From Lepturacanthus savala (lineage: Eukaryota; Chordata; Actinopteri; Scombriformes; Trichiuridae): a stretch of DNA of 64,000 nt. This document shows, piece by piece, positions 9,890 to 21,411 of this stretch (position 1 is its first letter; each line of letters starts with the position of its first letter). The position numbers and the translations under genes were made by a program. Under the pieces are notes generated by a model. That model was not told where the DNA came from, made no database searches, and worked only from the letters and a program-made list of their open reading frames with translations. The DNA lies in the NCBI GenBank assembly GCA_030544235.1, contig CM060465.1:10099001-10163000 (forward strand), in the 5' to 3' direction.

Positions 9890-12779
9890 CCACATTACAA
9901 AATGACACTAAATATAATACAAATACAAACTAAAATGAAATAAAACTAAAACTAATAAAAACTACAGTTTTTATCAGATATTTACACACAAAAACTGGAA
10001 CTTGTGACACAATGACCACAACCTGTAACTCGTTTCCCAACTCCCTGAATGACTCTGCTGAATAGATATTTCCTGCTTTAGAGCCTGAAATCAATACTAA
10101 ACCACACTTTCTTCAAAACACTTTTGTGAGCAGTTTTCATCAATGCCGAGTCTCCTTGTGTTCAGACAGAACACGCTGCATTTCAAATGAAAAAAAAAAC
10201 TTCCATTTCCAAGGCTGTTGTGCAAGGTGCAGACAAATCTTTCGCAGTGTAAGGGCCACAGGTGACCTCTTTGATTCATCCTCTTTTATTAAACATTTTT
10301 TTTCTCTTTTGTTGACTGTACTGGCCTATTTTCTGCTGTCTGTTCTGTTCTAATCATTTACACATTCACATTTGTTTGCAGTGATATTTAGGCTACAGCA
10401 GTTTTGGAGGAAATAATATATTTTGTTTGTTACTGCGTATTTGTGTGTTGTTTTATATTTGAGTAAATATGTTATACAGTAATATTTTACAACAGGAGTA
10501 AGCGAACAGTAACATTGAAGGTTGAAAAGCATAATGCTAGTTTATATGATATTTTACCAATCATAATAGTGTTTCTATTCAGCATCAGTCTTCAATTGGT
10601 TCTTAGAAATGTCTCTTCGTTTCATTACCCTGTTACATCATAAAGTGACTCACAATCATTTTTGAACATTCTACTGTGATTTAGGCAACTTTAAACCTGG
10701 CTTAAACTGTCCTTTCATTCCATAGTGAAACTCAAAACGTATATTATTAAACTGAACAAAAAATATTTTTACAGCTCTTCTTTGCCTGTTTTTTTATTGA
10801 TCATAAGTCATTTCCAACATTTAGTTTTGATGAGTTTTGAAACCTGATATGTGGTAAATTTTCAATGAAATGATGACTCTCAACATGTTTAATGGACTGA
10901 AGATCCTGGAGCTTCCTTTCTTTCTTTATATTTGGTTACATATTTATTGATTTTATTGATATGCACAGTTATTATTAAAGTATAACCTGTGAATTTTTTA
11001 CTAAATTACTCTAACATTATAGCCTCTAGCCTTTATCACTCACCAGTAGAAATTGATTCAAGAATCATGTTTATAGCTTCATTGCAGCATTTAAAGAGAT
11101 AATTTAGGCCAAAAACTCACTTTCATCAAAAACATGTCTTAAGCCATTATTTTAATAGGGTGATGATATGATTGTCTCTGTCTCTCTATGTGTAATTTGA
11201 ACATAAAACACTATTTTGAGGAGACATAACAATGTTTTAAAGGCAAAGTAGCATTTTGAAGGAGATATGTAGGGTTTGTGTTCAGAGATTTGGGAAAATG
11301 AGGTATGCTTTAAAAATAAATAAATAAAAAGTCATACAATATAATCAAAAACAGTAAGTATTTTCCAAAAAAGAAAACTAACTAAACTGAACTTGACAAA
11401 ATAATTAAAAACGAAGTATAATTAAAAACAAAAAGTCAAATTAAAACTGATTAAAAAAAACTAATTCTAAATTAATCTGGATCTTTAAAGCTGTGCAGCA
11501 ATAAACAAAGCAGAGAAAGACAATGAGCATCTCTTTTGTTTGAGAGATATTCAGGTGAAAGTTTGAGCCATTAATTGTCCAGAACTGGATGTGACTCCCC
11601 TTGTGGTCCTGCAGCATGTTTGTTATGTGACACAGCTCTGCTGTGGTCCACAATCCATTAAAAACGCATCAGTGAGCCTCAGTCCTTCATTACCATGATC
11701 ATCACAGCTCCGAGCTAATACACTCTTCCCTCCTGTTTAAACAATGAAACTACAGTTTATATTCATGACCTGTTTTTAAAGATTTAGCTCTGAACAATTG
11801 GCCGAGTGCCACAGATGATGTGAAGGGGCATTTTCAGAATACAGAATATCACCATATTAAACTGTGAGCTGTAACCTTCTGACCATCAGTCAATGATCTG
11901 CATAAATGTAAAATTCTCTTTACTTGCTTTCTGTTCATGCTTTCTGTTAAAACTGCCTGCGTCATATTAAATGAATCTTTATTTAGGGCTTATTTAACAC
12001 TTTATTCACAGCTTGAATTATCAGTGTAGAATTTGTGTTTCTACTAGATGTCTCTGAATGGTTTAAAGTTGATGAGTTTGTGCTGCTGGTCCTCTTACTG
12101 TAATGTGGGTTCAGTATGAAGGGACAGATGGAGCCGAGGCAGAGGAGGCGACCTTCTTCGCTTTGCTGATGAGAGGCTTGAAGAATCAGTGCAGAACATC
12201 CTGTCTGCTCTGTTGGTATTAATAACTTCCCAGAGATGAGTTCTGTCAGAGGCAGACATGATTTTATTGAGGCTAGAAGCTGCTGGATCTCTGCTCAAAG
12301 GATCAAACTCAAGCTCAGCGAGCCAATGACTGAATATCTAACTGGTCCAGTTAAAAGTAAATTAGGTCAATGTGATTCTGCTCAGCGTGGACACTCTGCA
12401 GGGACACACTGCAGGACAACATGGGACTCTGCTGCTGCAGGTGTGTGTGTGAATGTAGATATGATCCGCGTGTGGGTGTTTTGGGTTTGGCCTTGTGTCT
12501 TTTTGCATTAACACCAATAAAGTCAGAATAGCGGGAGAGTTTGATGTGAAGCATACAATAATAAGATACTCTGATAATGTAGTAACAGAGCTGTGGTGTG
12601 GTGATGTTGGTTATCTAGTGATAAACTGGCTGTTTGTGATGGTCCAGACACAGTCTGAAGAGGTGAGTCAGGTTACCAGAGGTTTATCCAGAATAGATGG
12701 ATCACCATGGCAACGTGACTGCATATGGTGCTGCGTTTGAGGTCATATATTTAAAGAAGCTGTTCATATGGTCATCCTG

Positions 12780-12780
<1 letters not shown>
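9888..12780. other. intron 1 sequence, AT-rich, no recognised feature
   Basis: Includes A-rich low-complexity stretches (9900-9970 and 11300-11460, CTAAAACTAAAA-like). No coding frame longer than chance, and no terminal repeats found by eye. Confidence 0.45.
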
Positions 12781-12848
<68 letters not shown>

Positions 12849-12878
12849 TGTGTGTATGTGTGTGCGTGTGTGTATGCT

Positions 12879-12914
<36 letters not shown>

Positions 12915-12936
12915 TGTGTGTGTATGTGTGTGTGCA
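12781..12936. repeat. (TG)n microsatellite, imperfect second half
   Basis: About 62 bases of perfect TG, then interrupted TG with TATG, TGCG and TGAG variants. Confidence 0.97.
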
Positions 12937-14112
<1,176 letters not shown>

Positions 14113-14264
14113 TTAGTTATAGGTATGTGGAGGGGAGATAGAAAGGATAGAATCATTGTTTTGGTGCATTAAGAGTTCTGCCGACAGGTGCCAACAGCTA
14201 TTTTTTTTCCCAGAGAGCAGGATGTTGAATAGGTGGTGGTTTGGATGGAGGTGGTCTGGCTCTG

Positions 14265-14572
14265 GTCAGACACCTAGAGCTGGCAGTGGAGTTTCATGAC
14301 CCTCAGGAAATGGAGGCGGGGCTGGGCTTTCTTTACTAGAGTCGGTGTGTTTAGAATCCAAGACAGGTCCTCGATGATGTGGGTCCCGAGGAACTTGAAG
14401 GAGGACACCCTCTCCACATGGTCACCTTTTACGGAGCGGGTGGGGGGTGGGGGTTCAACTTTTATCCTCCTAAAGACCATGACACTTCCTTGGTTTTCCT
14501 GGTGTTGAGGGTTAATTTGTTGTAATTACAACATTCTGTCAGACGCTCAACCTCACCTCTGTAGTTGCAGTA
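14265..14572 (-). mobile_element. non-LTR retrotransposon reverse transcriptase fragment, frameshifted
   Basis: The minus strand encodes, in two frames, the C-terminal part of a LINE reverse-transcriptase ORF. Reading from 14572 downwards: VERLTECCNYNKLTLNTRKTKE, then after a frame change SSFKFLGTHIIEDLSW and LVKKAQPRLHFLR. These phrases (KLTLN-KTKE, FKFLG, KKAQ-RL-FLR) are conserved in fish LINEs of the Rex1/CR1/L2 type. The element is truncated at both ends and broken. The exact family is not resolved. Confidence 0.75.
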
Positions 14573-14600
14573 GATGGTGTTGCAGGGATGTGTGTATATA

Positions 14601-15113
14601 CAGCTCTGGAAAAAAACACTGCATTTTTTTTATACCTAAATTCTATTGAAATGCTTTGGAATGTGATCAAGTGGAAGATGAATGGTCACAGGCCATCAAA
14701 CAAAGCTGAGCTGCATCGGTTCTTACACCAGGAACACACTTGCACCCAAGAACAATGGTAAAGACTTGTGGAGAGCATGCCAAGACACGTTAAATTGTGA
14801 TAAAAATAAGGGTTATTGCACTAAAACTTGATTTGTGAGCTCTTCTTAAGTGTAAATATCAGTATTATGTTGTTTTAAAATGAATTTAATCTATTAAGGT
14901 CTAAAAACATTGCATCTTTTTTGTTATTTTGACCATTTGTCATTTTCTGCAAATTGCTCTAAACCATAATATTTTTATTTGGAATTCAAAATTTGATTTG
15001 GATCAGTAGATTATAGACTTAAATGTTACCTTTGCCCAAACACATACCAATAAGTAGTAAAATCAGACAAGCTGATCATTTTCCTGCATTCTCATATTTT
15101 TTTTCCAGAGCTG
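14601..15113 (+). mobile_element. Tc1-like element, internally deleted, 513 bp
   Basis: Ends are CAGCTCTGGAAAAAA at 14601 and its inverted copy TTTTTTTTCCAGAGCTG at 15097-15113, each flanked by TA (14599-14600 and 15114-15115), the Tc1/mariner target site. The + strand just inside the left end reads as the transposase C-terminus: NSIEMLWNVIKWKMNGH, PSNKAELHRFL and RLVESMPRH. This is the segment around and after the last catalytic residue in Tc1 transposases. The N-terminal and most of the catalytic domain is deleted, so the copy is inert. Confidence 0.88.
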
Positions 15114-15115
15114 TA

Positions 15116-16391
15116 TGTCTTGTCAGAGCTGTATGTCTTTCTCTGTATATATATTAGATACCCATTTTTGTGTGTTTTTTAAATCCATAAAAAACAAGCA
15201 TCTTGTAAACAAATGTTGTTTAACATGGTTCCAATCCTGAAAATGATTTTCCTGCGTGTAACTAACTTTCTGGGTGACAGGGAGTCAGGTCTGAAACAAG
15301 AGCCCCCCACTGCCTTCCAGTTTCACAAAACCATATCTCCTTCAGTCAGGCATGGCAGCACAGAAGGCAACGGATGGTTTTCATTTATCGGCCCAGCGTA
15401 GATTAGCCAGGAGCGCTAATCTGATAGCCTCACTGTGTGCTTCAGATGTGAATGAGAAGGATTAAAACAGCTCCAGCTGCAGCTCTGAAGCTGTTGGACG
15501 GATTCCAACAATGTTCCGCAATTTTGTGACTTTCTAAAGAGGCTCGCTGTCATTCCTGAGCTGAATATCTGATAGACTGGAGCCAACTTGTGTCAGTCAC
15601 ACCTCAGATGTTTCAAAATCCCCTAATCTGGCTGCTTTGTTTTATCCACATGTTAATCTCTGTGTTGATATTGCTAGGAATAGCAGCTCGTGTGTGTTAC
15701 TTCATCATTGTGCCTCAGTTGAAGAGCATCAGTATTTAATAGCCGGACCGTTTAAATATATGAACTTAAATTGAACTGCTGAGCTAATCATGTTCATTGC
15801 AGCAGCAGCAGCAGCAGCAGGCAGCTTCCTGCTTTATTGGGAAAAATCTCATCTGAAGTGCCTCATTTGTATTCATGATCATTTTTATCAGTGTAGTAGA
15901 TGCTTCCTGCCAGTAGAGGACAGTAGCTGTCTGATCAGCTGCTCTTCACGAGGCCTGAGGCAGCTTCCCTGCCTGCACTGACACTCACTGGCTGTTTATG
16001 GTCCAGTTTTCATACTTCAGAAGTGAGATCTTTTTTTTTTCTCTTCTCTTTAATATGGTAAAAAGGTTGAAATCTTTAGCAGCGTCAGCAGATGTTTCTG
16101 TCCATGGTGCTGAAGTGCTGATGTCTCCTGTTGTTTGAGACAGAGATATAAGATTAATGTCAGGAATGAGTGTCCCAACACTTACACTGTACCACAGTGT
16201 CCTGATGCACGCTGTCACTTTATGTTTGCAGCATTATTATTTGTGTTTATAATAAGATGAGAGACTGCTGCATTTTTTTGTCTGGAATCAGCATCTCTAC
16301 ATGTATTCCAGCCATTCCATTCCAGCGTCTGTTGAACTCCAACACATGAACACCTCATTCTGCTTAAAGAGGAACCAGGAATAGAATAAAG
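15116..16391. other. intron 1 unique sequence; possible conserved non-coding stretch at 15340-15660
   Basis: No repeat or gene is recognised. The 15340-15660 part is of balanced composition, with phrases such as GATTAGCCAGGAGCGCTAATC (an inverted GATTAGC/GCTAATC pair). A (GCA)n run of about six units lies at 15799-15821. Conservation cannot be judged without alignment. Confidence 0.3.
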
Positions 16392-17224
16392 TCACCCAAG
16401 AACAATGGTAAAGACTAGTGGAGAACATGCCAAGACGAATGAAAACTGTGATTTAAAATAAGGGTTATTGCACCAAATATTGATTGAAATTTTGAAACTC
16501 TACTTAAGTGTAAACATTAGTATTATGTTGTTTTAAAATGAATTTAATCTAGTTTCTTTGCATTATTTGAGGTCTGAAAACAATGCATCTTTTTTGTTTT
16601 TTCGCCCATTTTTTCTGCAAAGAATGCTCTATGGATTCCCAAAGTGTGTTGCCACGGGGGTGCGGCCACTCGGGGGTGCGCAAGCTAAAAAACGTGATGG
16701 AGGTCTGGAGTGTTTTTAATAAAGTTTTTTCAAAGTGGGGATTTTCCGACACAGTAAAGAGCCTAAATAAACGTTTTATTTGTCACATTAAATGAATATC
16801 CATCATCCTGTTATACAACTCCTCTCTGTTTAGACATGCTGGTTTAACACTTTATTTTTTTTGGTGCGTCGTTATTCCTGCATCAGGCGACACACGCAGT
16901 CGAGTCCAGTCACTGGAGTCGTGTTCACATTTCCGCAGATTAGCGGAGATGTGGTTGAAGCAGAGACTCCAGGCTGTTATTGAGTAACAAGTAACAAGGA
17001 CTCAGCGAGCGGTGAATACAGCAGCATGTAAAGCAGAGAGGTAGAGACATTACGCTGTTACTGAGCTGAGAAACGAAAAGTTTGGGAACCGCTGCTCTAA
17101 ACGATAATATTATTATTTAGAATTTGGGGGAAATGTTGTCAGTAGTTTATAGACGCAAACAAAAATGTTCCTTTTGCCCAAACACATACCAATAAGTAGT
17201 AAAATCAGAAAAAACTGATAATTT
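16392..17224 (+). mobile_element. second Tc1-like remnant, 5'-truncated and split by a hAT-like insertion
   Basis: The sequence from CACCCAAGAACAATGGTAAAGACT (16392) parallels 14744 onward in the Tc1-like element at 14601-15113: ATGCCAAGAC, AGGGTTATTGCAC, TAAGTGTAAA and TATGTTGTTTTAAAATGAATTTAATC. It is interrupted at about 16632 and resumes at 17093 with GCTCTAAAC-ATAATAT and CCCAAACACATACCAATAAGTAGTAAAATCAGA. The left terminal repeat and the final right bases are missing. Confidence 0.8.
16625..17100. mobile_element. hAT-like MITE inserted in the Tc1 remnant (about 460 bp)
   Basis: The insertion is flanked by TGCTCTAT (16625-16632) and TGCTCTAA (17093-17100), an eight-base target duplication with one change, as expected for hAT elements. 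The ends are related inverted repeats: TGGATTCCCAAAG at the left and the complement of GCGGTTCCCAAACTTTT at the right. The uninterrupted homologue at about 14955 shows the empty site. No transposase frame is present. Confidence 0.75.
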
Positions 17225-17277
17225 TCCCTCAAGGACCCTTGGTGGTCCTTGGGCCCGACTTTGAAAACCACTGTTTT
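17225..17277. mobile_element. hAT-type terminal fragment
   Basis: GGTCCTTGGGCCCGACTTTGAAAACCACTG resembles the right end of another hAT family, whose complement begins CAGTGGTTTTCAAAGT. Only this end was recognised. Confidence 0.4.
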
Positions 17278-19133
17278 AAACACATTAATCCTGTTTTACT
17301 CAGTCCACCTAAAATACAAATTCAAACGCATTTTCATTTTCTTCTCTCACTGTTTTCATATTTCCAGCTGTAACATCATTTCAACTCAGCTTCCGAGAAA
17401 CAATGTTCTCTGTCAACAGTTGTCATATCGACCATTTCTCTACACAGCGCTGATAAATGTTTGATGGAATGTTTCAGTGCTGTTGCTGCTAACCTGTGTA
17501 GTGCTGCAGTGAGACTGGAATCTCAAATACAGATCACTCAAATCTCAACCACTCAAGAGAATAATGATTTAAAAGGTCTGTATTATTTCATAATTATTCC
17601 TCTTGAGTGTCTCAGATTTCGTCAACAATTCTAAATCAGTGGACCTCAAACTAAAGAGCTACTCATCACACCCAGGCAGCACAACACACATCATGTTTTA
17701 TGACTGATAACATGTTTGCACTTGCTTCTTTCTCAATTTCTGTCAAAACTGAAGCTTGGACAAGTTTAAGCATATAAATAGTTTTTCACAGTTAAACAAA
17801 GGACATATTTTCTATTGAGATATTACAACAAGTCAAAGAATACAAACAACAATCTGCTAGTTGTAAAAAATATCACATCAATGTTTATTGAGTTTCATAG
17901 TTTCTTATGAAATTATGTTCAACCAATGAACTACATTGACTTAGTCGATTTTCCTCTGCAAAAAAGGTGCTTTTAATTACCACATACTTAATATTTTATA
18001 GCATAAACTTAACTTTTTTAATTGATTAGTTAAAATAATGAATAAATTACAAAACATTGAATTAGGATTTAAATTAATTAACACAGAAATTGAAGTTTAA
18101 TTACATGCAATATTAAGTTGATGTAATTACCACCGTTAAATTAATTAAATTAATAAGTTGCCATTTTATCTTCCGACCGTGCATTTCATTAATTGTGGTA
18201 GAAGGTTCCCTCGGTTACTTCTTAAACACTTTATTTTATCGCACAAATCGATGATCTGTTAGCTATGACGGATCCCAGTCTACATTTTATTATGATGATA
18301 AATAAAGTCTTTGTGTTGGCTGTGGTAATAAAACAGTGGGAGCCGTGTGCGTGATGACGGCCATAATGAAATGACTGAAATCACTGCACTGATGAGTCCG
18401 AGCAGAACGTCCGCTGTGTGAAAAGGGCTCCTGGTCGTTTTCCACCTGACTTGTTAGGGAGTGAGTTACGGCCGCTGCTCGCCGCACTTTATCTGCCGGG
18501 CGTGTGCGTAATATTCCCGCTCATGTCGTTCATCCCTTCATGTTGTAATGAAGAAAAGAAAGGAGCAGTCAGGTCAGTACAGTTGAGCTGAATTCAATTC
18601 ATTTTGCTTTGGATTTAGGGGCATGAAGGAGCCTTTAATCACTACGGACAGGCTTTATTACACTATCAGACCATAGCAGACAAATGAAGCATTGGAGAGG
18701 AGAATCATTACGCTGCTTTCTCTCAGCCACCATTATTAATTTTTCGTATTGACCAGGAGCTCAGCGCTCTGCCCCTGCTGGTTTGAACCCCTCAGCTCAT
18801 CGACCGCTGCGCCCCCCAAAGCAATGAGTCTCTTATTACTCTCTGCTGCCTCTCTGGCTCTGTCATATCTGGCCTCCCTCTCTGTTGTCTCCATTAGAGT
18901 TCTCAACTTCCTGCTGCTGCAGAACTTTGGATGAAGTGTTTGAGCACACACACGTTTGTCCTTCCTGTAGACTTTTATTTCTCGCCCTCTCCATCCTCTC
19001 TCTCTTGCAGCTTTAATTCTCATTAAGATGCATCCTGCATGTTTGTTCATGATAGAGCAGGCGGCACCTGAACTGGTGAGTGCAATCAGGAGTGACAAAC
19101 ACCTCCATATAACCACATTTAAAACAGGAGCCA
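17278..19133. other. intron 1 sequence: AT-rich block, then unique block 18176-18960
   Basis: 17880-18170 is AT-rich with many TAATTA/TTAATT motifs. 18176-18960 is balanced, CpG-containing, non-repetitive sequence that stands out from its surroundings and may be conserved regulatory DNA. No splice-consistent coding exon was found. Confidence 0.3.

Positions 19134-19225
<92 letters not shown>
19134..19225. repeat. (CA)n microsatellite
   Basis: About 46 perfect CA repeats. Confidence 0.97.
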
Positions 19226-19228
<3 letters not shown>

Positions 19229-19731
19229 TCCTTCAGTATTTATCTCAGCATAGAGATGTGAGAGGAGGGGAGATGATGAATTCCTGTGCCCGCTGTGGGA
19301 GGAGGAGGAGGGACGTGGAATATTAGGTATGGCAATTCCTATAACCTTCCTCCTTTAATCTCAAAGTCTCATTTGTAGTGTGGGCTTGTTTCCCTTCGTA
19401 GTGACTCATGGGTTGTAAATGTGTGTCTGGCCTTGATTACTGTGGAGAAAGACAAAGCAACACCATCATTAAGATAGTCTGAGGATGAGAGGGATCAATA
19501 TTAAGACCTTTAGGAGAGTTGCTCTGTCATTTACTATTAATAACAGGCCCGGCTGCCTGCTGTAATAATGCCATTAGGAGAACTGGAAACAGATAGTTCA
19601 TCCACAGCTGAACACCCACATGTTGAAGCTCGGTATCGTTCATTCTGACTGTCACTCACACACTTAAACACTTCTCCCGAGGCTTAAAGCCCAAACTACG
19701 TGACGCTAACTGAGACAACAAGCTGCAGAAT
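19226..19731. other. intron 1 unique sequence
   Basis: Balanced composition, no repeat recognised. A candidate for non-coding conservation (19310-19620), by appearance only. Confidence 0.25.
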
Positions 19732-19887
19732 GTGAATCAAAAGCTGAGCCGAGCGGGTGGGACCACTCTTTGTCTCTTTTGGCCAATGACATCTGCTTAC
19801 AGAGCAACATGGGAAGATGTTCATTGGAAATTGGGCCAATAGAGATTTTAGTGTAGGTCTCATCATGAGGCTTAGCTTTTGATTCAC
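19732..19887. repeat. 156-bp unit bounded by 19-bp inverted repeats
   Basis: GTGAATCAAAAGCTGAGCC (19732-19750) and its near-perfect inverted copy at 19869-19887 (one mismatch) bound a 118-bp centre. It could be a very small MITE or a foldback. No clear target duplication. Confidence 0.55.
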
Positions 19888-20710
19888 AAAAAAAAGAAGA
19901 TTCACAGATTCACAAATACAAAAAAAATTTCCAAAGAGAACAAAGATTTGCAAACAAATAAAAAGAAAAGACCTTTAAACATAATGTGACCAAACATTTC
20001 TCTCAAATCTATATTTTGATTGCAACCATTTTTTAAATTGAATAATAATAAATACACAAAATTAACAGGATGAAGCAGCAGGCTTTTTACTTACAATAAA
20101 ACATTTTTGTTTCAGTCTTAATTGCTCTCAATTTGTTTTATTCATTTATTTTTTTATTGCAGCCTTATTTTGTGTGTTGACATAATATAGAAACTAATGC
20201 AGTAATGCAGCTGCATAGAGGAGGTGCTTCCATTGGAGTTTGATGCCTGATTTCTTCATTCACCAACTTTTTTTTCCAAGTTTACAGAATTTCACATTCT
20301 CATTTTTCCCCCTTATGTGTTTCAGTGATGAGAAATTATGACTCAGATCTTTGTGAAAAATGTATAAATTGGATTGTGTTTCAGAAAACTATTTTTAACT
20401 TAAAAGAATTTTCCAAGTACAATAATAACATCAATTGCTAAATCATGCCTTACATCGTTCAAGAATATACCAAAATATCACATTTTCCTTTGTTAAAAAA
20501 TATTTAGGAAACAACCAGTAATACAAATATGTCCAAAAGGCACATTTACATTCATAAAATAAATTTGTTGTTTCAATGTGTTCATCACATAATGAACAGT
20601 TTCATCCATATGAAAGAGCCACACCTTAAACTTTCTATAGAGAGAGAAATTCAATCAAAACTACTTTATGTAAGAAATTCATTTTCGATAGTGACATTCA
20701 TGTGGTGGCT
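19888..20710. other. AT-rich intron 1 sequence
   Basis: A- and T-rich, with no recognised feature. Confidence 0.45.
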
Positions 20711-21168
20711 TTCAAAATCATAGTTTCAACACACAAAAACAACCCAGCAGGTGGGTTGCCAGGTTTGCTGCCAACTGCGTCAATTGATCAGCACCATGTC
20801 AAGATGAATCATACAAGGTAACTACAAATTTTAACTAATCAATGTTTCATATAAAGAAAACAAGTAGTGTTGTTGAAGAGGGTAACGTTAGCTAAGTTAG
20901 TTTAGCTAAGTTAGCGAGTTAGCTTAATTTACTGATCAAGAAAAAAAAAGTAGCCATTTCTGCATGTGTTTTGATGGCATAAATCCTTTATATGAGTCAT
21001 TTATATAGCATATGCTTCACTGATATTGACTCCAGTCCAGTCACTCTGCTTCTGTAATTCATAACTCGTTCATCAGGGCTCTGAAGCTGCTGCAGGACTT
21101 TCAGACTCTGCCATTTTGACCCAGTAGCCTTGCTGTGCCGAGCATAGAGAACGTATCTGGCAACCCAC
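20711..21168. mobile_element. MITE family A, copy 1 (intact)
   Basis: GTGGGTTGCCAG at 20751-20762 is perfectly inverted at 21157-21168 (CTGGCAACCCAC). Similarity to copy 2 (48678-48873 plus 51239-51428) begins earlier, at TTCAAAATCATAGTT (20711). Shared blocks include TGTCAAGATGAATCATACA, TTCATCAGGGCTCTGAAGCTGCTG and CCTTGCTGTGCCGAGCATAG. About 410-460 bp, no coding capacity. Superfamily not determined. Confidence 0.8.
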
Positions 21169-21215
21169 GATGTAAACCTAAAGTCATTTTTAAACCCCTC
21201 AAAAATTTGCTGAGG

Positions 21216-21411
21216 AAAACATGCTGAGGTTAATTGGTGACTCTAAATTGCCCGTAGGTGTGAGTGTGTGAGTGAATGGTGTGTGTGCCCCACGATTGGC
21301 TGGAGACCATCTGGGGTGTATCCCTGCCTCTCGCCGTAACGCGCTGGGATTGGCTCCAGCAGACCATGTGACCCTAATGAGGAATAAGCAGGTATAGAAA
21401 ATGACTGACTG
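21216..21411 (+). mobile_element. SINE, 5'-truncated copy
   Basis: Matches the 3' half of the SINE at 46123-46470 from AAAACATGCTGAGGTTAATTGG to the tail AGAAAATGACTGACTG. The tRNA-like promoter half is missing, as with incomplete reverse transcription. It starts 47 bp after MITE A. Confidence 0.85.

Noticed and set aside
9641..9895. Poly-Asn frame on the minus strand
   Set aside because: Translation of a (TTA)n microsatellite.
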